Assembly (NCBI GenBank): GCA_035720425.1
Contig: DASTOB010000119.1
Span: 32,674-96,673, forward strand
Reading direction: 5' to 3'
Length of the DNA: 64,000 nucleotides
Source of the DNA: DASTOB01 sp035720425
GTDB lineage: Bacteria > Chloroflexota > Limnocylindria > Limnocylindrales > CSP1-4
Shown here: one piece after another, positions 59,977-64,000 of the stretch
Layout of the letters: each line of letters opens with the position of its first letter
Position numbering within the stretch: position 1 is the stretch's first letter
Translations under genes and position numbers: made by a program
Notes under the pieces: model-generated
What the model was told of the DNA's origin: nothing
Seen by the model: the letters and a program-made list of their open reading frames with translations, nothing else
Database searches by the model: none

Positions 59977-60417
59977 CTACGCTTCGAGCTTCGCCCGCAT
60001 GCAGTCGAAGGTCTGGCCGATCATCTTGTTCGCCGTCCCCTCGATGAGCCGCGCACCGAGGCTGGCCATCGTCCCGGCCAGCTGAACGTCGGCGCTCCAG
60101 TCCATCGTCGTCGGTCCCTCGGCCGGGCCGGACAGGGCCATCTCGGCGGTCGCGTCGACCGCGCTGCCGGGCGCCTGGCCGTGGGCCTTGATGACCGCCC
60201 GATCCGGCGCGGCCAGCTCGGCGAACTCCATGTTCACGTTGAAGCGCGCGCTGATGAACCCGATCCCGACCTTTGCCGTCGCCTTGAAGTGCGATTCGTC
60301 GACGACCTCGATCGACTCGACCCCGGGGCCGCATTGGCCGACCTGGTCCGGGTCGATGACGAATGCCCAGACCCGGTCGCGGGGTGCGTTGATCTGGACC
60401 GTGCCGGAGAACTTCAT
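59977..60417 (-). CDS. coxG: CoxG-family SRPBCC protein of CO dehydrogenase maturation
   Basis: A 146-residue protein: MKFSGTVQINAPRDRVWAFV with PDQVGQCGPGVESIEVVDE is the standard CoxG opening, and GTANKMIGQTFDCMRAKL its end. CoxG proteins are thought to anchor or help mature molybdenum hydroxylases at the membrane. It is the last gene of the cox transcript in this window, 46 bases after the XdhC-YHS gene. No hydrophobic tail is present, unlike longer CoxG forms, so membrane attachment is doubtful. Confidence 0.9.
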   Translation of the reverse strand: MKFSGTVQINAPRDRVWAFVIDPDQVGQCGPGVESIEVVDESHFKATAKVGIGFISARFNVNMEFAELAAPDRAVIKAHGQAPGSAVDATAEMALSGPAEGPTTMDWSADVQLAGTMASLGARLIEGTANKMIGQTFDCMRAKLEA

Positions 60418-60463
60418 GGAACCTCCGCGGGCTGGGCGGTGAACGGGGCGGCGACGCTCGGCG

Positions 60464-61528
60464 TCAGGCCTCGGATTCTACCGACGCGGCCGATGGGCGC
60501 AGGAACGCCGTCGGCTCCTTCATGAACGACGTCCGGCAGCCGACCGAGCAGAAGGCATACACGACGCCGTCGTGCTCGGCGAGATGCCGGGCATGCGCCC
60601 GATCGACCGTCATGCCGCAGACGGGATCGAGCAGCACGATGTCGTCGACGACCGGCGCGAGCGGGGCCGATTCGGCCGATCCGCCCGCGCCCGCGGCGAC
60701 CCCGGCCAGCGTCGCGGGTCCGGGCGCCGCAACGAACGAGGCCCGGCCGTGCCGCACCTGGACGAGCTCGGCGAGGATCGACAGCGCGATCTCCTCGGCC
60801 GTCTCGGCGCCGAGATCGATCCCGGCCGGCGCGCGGAGCGCGGCGAGGCGCTCCTCCGGGACCCCGGCCTCGTCGCGCAGCCAGGCCCGCACGACGGCGG
60901 CCCGGGTCGGCGACGTGACGAGCCCGACGTAGGCGGCGTCGCGGCGGAGTGCGGCTGCGACCGCCTCCTCGTCCCACACTCCCTGCGTGGCGACGACGAC
61001 ATATGGGTGGGCGTCCGGATCGGACTTCGCGAGGTCGCGGTCGGAGCCGACCCGTTCGGCCCCCGGAAACGCGTCCGCGTCGGCGATCGGATCGAACAGG
61101 GAGACGCGCCAGCCGCTCGCCGCGCCGAGGGCGACGAGCGCCCCGGCGATCGGCGTCGTGCCGGCGACCCACAGGACCGGGGCCGGCTGATGGGGTTCCA
61201 CGTAGATCTCCAGGGTCCCGCCGGAGTGGCAGGTCATGACGAGCTCGACGATGCCGCCGCCGCGACGGCCCTCGGCCGGGGCATCCTTGGACAGGCGCAG
61301 GAGCCGGGGCTGGCCGTCGGCCATCGCCCGCAGCGCCTCGCGAACGACGACGGGCTGGGCGCAGCTGCCGCCGACCCAGCCCTCGATCGATCCGTCCGGA
61401 TGGACGATGCCGCGCGCGCCCGGTCGGGCGGAGGTGGGCCGCTGGACCGCCACGACCGTGGCGATCGCGAACGACCGACCGTCCGCCTCGAGCTCGGCGG
61501 CGCGGGCGTACAGGTTGCGCGGGGGCAT
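60464..61528 (-). CDS. XdhC/CoxI maturation protein fused to a YHS metal-binding domain
   Basis: A 354-residue two-part protein from ATG 61528, five bases after coxL. Residues 1-275 are XdhC/CoxI-like: FAIATVVAVQRPTSARPGAR, GWVGGSCAQPVVVREAL and the Rossmann part PVLWVAGTTPIAGALVALG. XdhC proteins sulfurate the molybdenum cofactor and deliver it to the large subunit. The C-terminal 60 residues are a YHS domain, LLDPVCGMTVDRAHARHLAE and FCSVGCRTSFMKEP, a metal-binding module of copper and heavy-metal proteins. The fusion could bring the copper needed by the Mo-Cu site; this is inference. Confidence 0.9.
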   Translation of the reverse strand: MPPRNLYARAAELEADGRSFAIATVVAVQRPTSARPGARGIVHPDGSIEGWVGGSCAQPVVVREALRAMADGQPRLLRLSKDAPAEGRRGGGIVELVMTCHSGGTLEIYVEPHQPAPVLWVAGTTPIAGALVALGAASGWRVSLFDPIADADAFPGAERVGSDRDLAKSDPDAHPYVVVATQGVWDEEAVAAALRRDAAYVGLVTSPTRAAVVRAWLRDEAGVPEERLAALRAPAGIDLGAETAEEIALSILAELVQVRHGRASFVAAPGPATLAGVAAGAGGSAESAPLAPVVDDIVLLDPVCGMTVDRAHARHLAEHDGVVYAFCSVGCRTSFMKEPTAFLRPSAASVESEA

Positions 61529-61533
61529 GGCCG

Positions 61534-63912
61534 TCAGGACACGCCCTTCTCGTGGAGGATCGCCCAGACCTTCTGGGGCGTGATCGGTATGTCGATGTTG
61601 CGGACGCCGAGATGCCACAGCGCGTCGACGACGGCATTGGCGATCGCCGGCGGGGCGCCGACGGTGGCCGACTCCCCCACTCCCTTGGCGCCGATCGGGT
61701 GATGCGGCGACGGGGTGATCGTCTTGTCGAGCTCCCAGGCCGGCGTTTCGACGGCGGTCGGGAGCAGGTAGTCCATGAACGTGCCGGCGAGGTTGTTGCC
61801 GTTCTCGTCGTACGTGATCGCCTCGTACAGTGCCGGGGCAAGGCCCATCGTCAGCCCGCCGTGGATCTGCCCGTCGACGATCATCGGGTTGATGATGTTG
61901 CCGCAGTCGTCGACGGCGACGAAACGGCGGACCTTGACTTCTCCGGTGCCCTTGTCGATGTCGACGACGCAGATGTAGCTGCCGAACGGGAAGGTCAGGT
62001 TCGGCGGGTCGTAGTAGTCGACGGCCTCGAGGCCGGCCTCCATCCCCTGCGGGTGGTTCGTGTACGCGGCGAAGGCGATCTCCTGGATCGTCTTGACCTT
62101 GTCCGGCGAGCCCTTGACGCTGAACTTGCCGTTCGTCCACTCGAGGTCGTCCTCGGACGCCTCGAGCAGGTGCGCGGCGATCTTGCGAGCCTTGTCACGG
62201 ATCTTGCGCGCGGCGACCGCGGTGGCCGCGCCGGCGACCGGCGTGGACCGGGACGCGTACGTGCCGAGGCCGTATGGCGCCGTGTCGGTGTCGCCGTACT
62301 CGATCTTGATGTCCGCCACCGGGAAGCCGAGCTCCTCGGCGATGATCTGGGCGAACGTCGTCTCGTGGCCCTGGCCCTGGGTCTGGACGCCGATCCGGGC
62401 GAGGACCTTGCCGGTCGGGTGGACCCGGATCTCGCACGAGTCGAACATCTTGAGCCCGAGGATGTCGAACGTGTGGGACGGCCCCGCGCCGACGATCTCG
62501 GTGAACGAGCTGATGCCAATGCCCATGAGCTCGCCGCGGGCCCGCTTCTCGGCCTGCTCGCGGCGCAGGTCGTCGTAGCCGATCCGGTCGAGCGCGAGTT
62601 TGAGCGCCCGGCCGTAGTCGCCGGAGTCGTACTCCCAGCCGGTCGGCGTCGTGTATGGGAACTGCTCCGGCTTGATGAAGTTCTCCATCCGGAGCTGAGC
62701 CGGATCCTTGCCGATCTCGTGGGCGAGGATGTCGACCATCCGCTCGATGGCGTGGACCGCCTCCGTGACTCGGAACGAGCAGCGGTACGCGACGCCGCCG
62801 GGCGGCTTGTTCGTGTACACGCCGTCGACCTCGACGAACGCGTCAGGGAAGTCATACGAGCCGGTGATGACGTTGAACAGGCCGGCCGGGAACTTCGACG
62901 GGTCGGCCGCGGCGTCCGTGTAGCCGTGGTCGGCGATCGTCTTGACCTTGAGGCCGGTGATCTTGCCGTCCTTCGTCGCGCCGAGCTCAGCGTGGATGTG
63001 GTAGTCGCGGGCGAACGAATCGGCCTGGAGGTTCTCGGAGCGATCCTCGATCCACTTGACCGGCTTGCCGATGAGGAACGACGCGGCGACCGCGAGCACG
63101 TAGCCCGGATAGACCGGCACCTTGCCGCCGAACCCGCCGCCGATGTCGTGGGTCTTGACCCGGATGTTGTGTTCGTAGATCGGCAGGCCGGCGCCGGCCG
63201 CGACGAGCGCCACCACGGTCCGGATCGCATGCGGCGCCTGACTCGTCATGTGGAGCGTCAACTGCTGGCGCACCGGGTCCCAGTCCGCCACGCAACCGCA
63301 CGTCTCGATCGAGGCGACATGGATGCGCGGGATGTAGATGTCCTCGGCGACCCGGACCTCTGCGTTCGCGAGCGCCGCATCGGCCGCCGCCTTGTCGCCG
63401 GATTCCCAGTGCCAGATGTGGTTGGTCTGCTTGCCCTCGCCGCGGTCCGGCCGGAGGACCGGCGCGCCCGCTTCGAGCGCCTTGTGCGGGTCGACGACCA
63501 CGGGCAGCGGCTCGTAGTCGACCATCACGGCGGCGACCCCGTCGGCCGCCGCGTAGCGGGAGGTCGCGATGACCGCCGCGACCTCCTGACTCTGGTACAT
63601 GACCGTGTCGGTCGGGAGCACCATCTGCATGTCGCCCGCGAGCGTCGGCATCCAGTGGAGCTTGTAGCCCTCGAGGTCCTTGCCGGTGATCACCGCCAGG
63701 ACGCCCGGGATCTTGAGCGCCTCGGACGAGTCGATCGACTTGATCCTGGCGTGGGCGTACGGGCTTCGGGCGATGTCGAGCCAGAGCTGGCCCGGCAGGT
63801 TGACGTCGTCGATGTACTCGCCCTTGCCGCGGATGAAGCGCGGATCCTCCTTGCGCTTTACGGAATGGCCCATGCCCCCGACTTCGGGGGTCGTCTGCAG
63901 CTCGGTCGTCAT
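61534..63912 (-). CDS. coxL: Aerobic carbon-monoxide dehydrogenase large subunit, form I
   Basis: A 792-residue molybdenum hydroxylase large subunit from ATG 63912 with GGGGAG before it. It oxidises CO to CO2 at a Mo-Cu centre. The active-site loop is GGVAYRCSFR, the form I signature AYxCSFR, placing the copper-ligand Cys at residue 378. GGGFGGK (residues 258-264) is the molybdopterin-binding motif, and GAKGVGESATVGAPPA holds the catalytic Glu. Length is normal. Together with coxS upstream it forms part of the CoxMSL enzyme; coxM is presumably beyond the window edge. Confidence 0.97.
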   Translation of the reverse strand: MTTELQTTPEVGGMGHSVKRKEDPRFIRGKGEYIDDVNLPGQLWLDIARSPYAHARIKSIDSSEALKIPGVLAVITGKDLEGYKLHWMPTLAGDMQMVLPTDTVMYQSQEVAAVIATSRYAAADGVAAVMVDYEPLPVVVDPHKALEAGAPVLRPDRGEGKQTNHIWHWESGDKAAADAALANAEVRVAEDIYIPRIHVASIETCGCVADWDPVRQQLTLHMTSQAPHAIRTVVALVAAGAGLPIYEHNIRVKTHDIGGGFGGKVPVYPGYVLAVAASFLIGKPVKWIEDRSENLQADSFARDYHIHAELGATKDGKITGLKVKTIADHGYTDAAADPSKFPAGLFNVITGSYDFPDAFVEVDGVYTNKPPGGVAYRCSFRVTEAVHAIERMVDILAHEIGKDPAQLRMENFIKPEQFPYTTPTGWEYDSGDYGRALKLALDRIGYDDLRREQAEKRARGELMGIGISSFTEIVGAGPSHTFDILGLKMFDSCEIRVHPTGKVLARIGVQTQGQGHETTFAQIIAEELGFPVADIKIEYGDTDTAPYGLGTYASRSTPVAGAATAVAARKIRDKARKIAAHLLEASEDDLEWTNGKFSVKGSPDKVKTIQEIAFAAYTNHPQGMEAGLEAVDYYDPPNLTFPFGSYICVVDIDKGTGEVKVRRFVAVDDCGNIINPMIVDGQIHGGLTMGLAPALYEAITYDENGNNLAGTFMDYLLPTAVETPAWELDKTITPSPHHPIGAKGVGESATVGAPPAIANAVVDALWHLGVRNIDIPITPQKVWAILHEKGVS

Positions 63913-63925
63913 CTCGCCGCTCCCC

Positions 63926-64000
63926 TCAGCCGGCCGCGACCGACGCGTCGCTCGGCGCGGCTTCCGCCGCCCGCAGCTCGCCGGCCGCCTGCTGGATCGC
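63926..64000 (-). CDS. coxS: CO dehydrogenase small subunit, C-terminal fragment cut by window edge
   Basis: The last 24 codons of a gene entering from the right edge: AIQQAAGELRAAEAAPSDAS then VAAG and a stop at 63926-63928. The AIQxAA ending matches the C-terminus of CoxS after its second 2Fe-2S motif (usually NIVKAIQ). With coxL starting 13 bases later, the assignment is likely, although the Fe-S motifs themselves are outside the window. Confidence 0.7.
   Translation of the reverse strand, partial: AIQQAAGELRAAEAAPSDASVAAG

Overview
The window is a very GC-rich bacterial chromosome segment with tightly packed operons, many GTG and TTG starts and GTGA/ATGA start-stop overlaps. A T-box in front of valS, the tig-clpP-clpX order, a tRNA gene with an encoded CCA end, a form I CO dehydrogenase and a DUF2652 protein together suggest a heterotrophic aerobic Chloroflexota bacterium (soil or freshwater type). 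This placement is an inference. No phage, IS element, integrase or CRISPR array was seen.

Layout. 1-2.1 kb: a minus-strand operon with a zinc-ribbon protein, an FmdB-type regulator, a small HTH protein and a BrkB/YihY membrane protein cut by the window edge. 2.2-7.6 kb: a LacI regulator, an alpha-glucoside-type ABC importer (binding protein and two permeases, no ATPase) and a ROK sugar kinase. 7.6-14.5 kb: housekeeping genes valS (behind a T-box), clpX, clpP, tig and tRNA-Leu(UAG). 14.5-24.6 kb: a repeat-bearing intergenic region, a nitrilase-family amidohydrolase, a holin-like membrane operon, cinA, two cyclic-nucleotide-binding proteins, a metallo-beta-lactamase protein, a cyclase/AAA protein and the Fe-S scaffold ATPase Mrp.

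24.6-31.1 kb: a complete polyamine operon, potA-potD-potB-potC plus a class III aminotransferase, behind a near-consensus promoter. 31-45.3 kb: a catabolic island with two FAD oxidoreductase-GcvT fusion proteins of the dimethylglycine/sarcosine dehydrogenase type, two choline-kinase-like phosphotransferases, an APC permease, a metallophosphoesterase, an inositol-monophosphatase-like enzyme, a nucleotidyltransferase-like protein and a class II aldolase. Its substrate is unknown, but a phosphorylated, N-methylated compound feeding one-carbon units to tetrahydrofolate would fit.

45.3-50.4 kb: an operon with a secretion-ATPase-like protein, a MoxR/ChlI-like AAA protein, a CoxE-like VWA protein and a DUF2269 membrane protein. 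50.5-56.8 kb: a SnoaL-like protein, acetyltransferases, and an ABC-2 exporter whose promoter is followed by a structured leader with an intrinsic terminator; a small basic protein with a full anti-SD-complementary ribosome site lies between the ATPase and permease genes, and rsgA follows. 56.9-60 kb: a hydrolase, then a ZntR-like MerR regulator divergent from a two-gene SRPBCC/DUF2652 operon whose promoter has the classic 19-bp MerR spacer. 60-64 kb: aerobic CO dehydrogenase genes coxS (partial), coxL (form I), an XdhC-YHS fusion and coxG.

The most interesting signals are the metal-type MerR promoter driving non-transporter genes, a membrane insertion splitting the EAA loop of PotB, the ABC-exporter leader with its tiny ORF, the repeated 22-bp motif next to tRNA-Leu, and the catabolic island.
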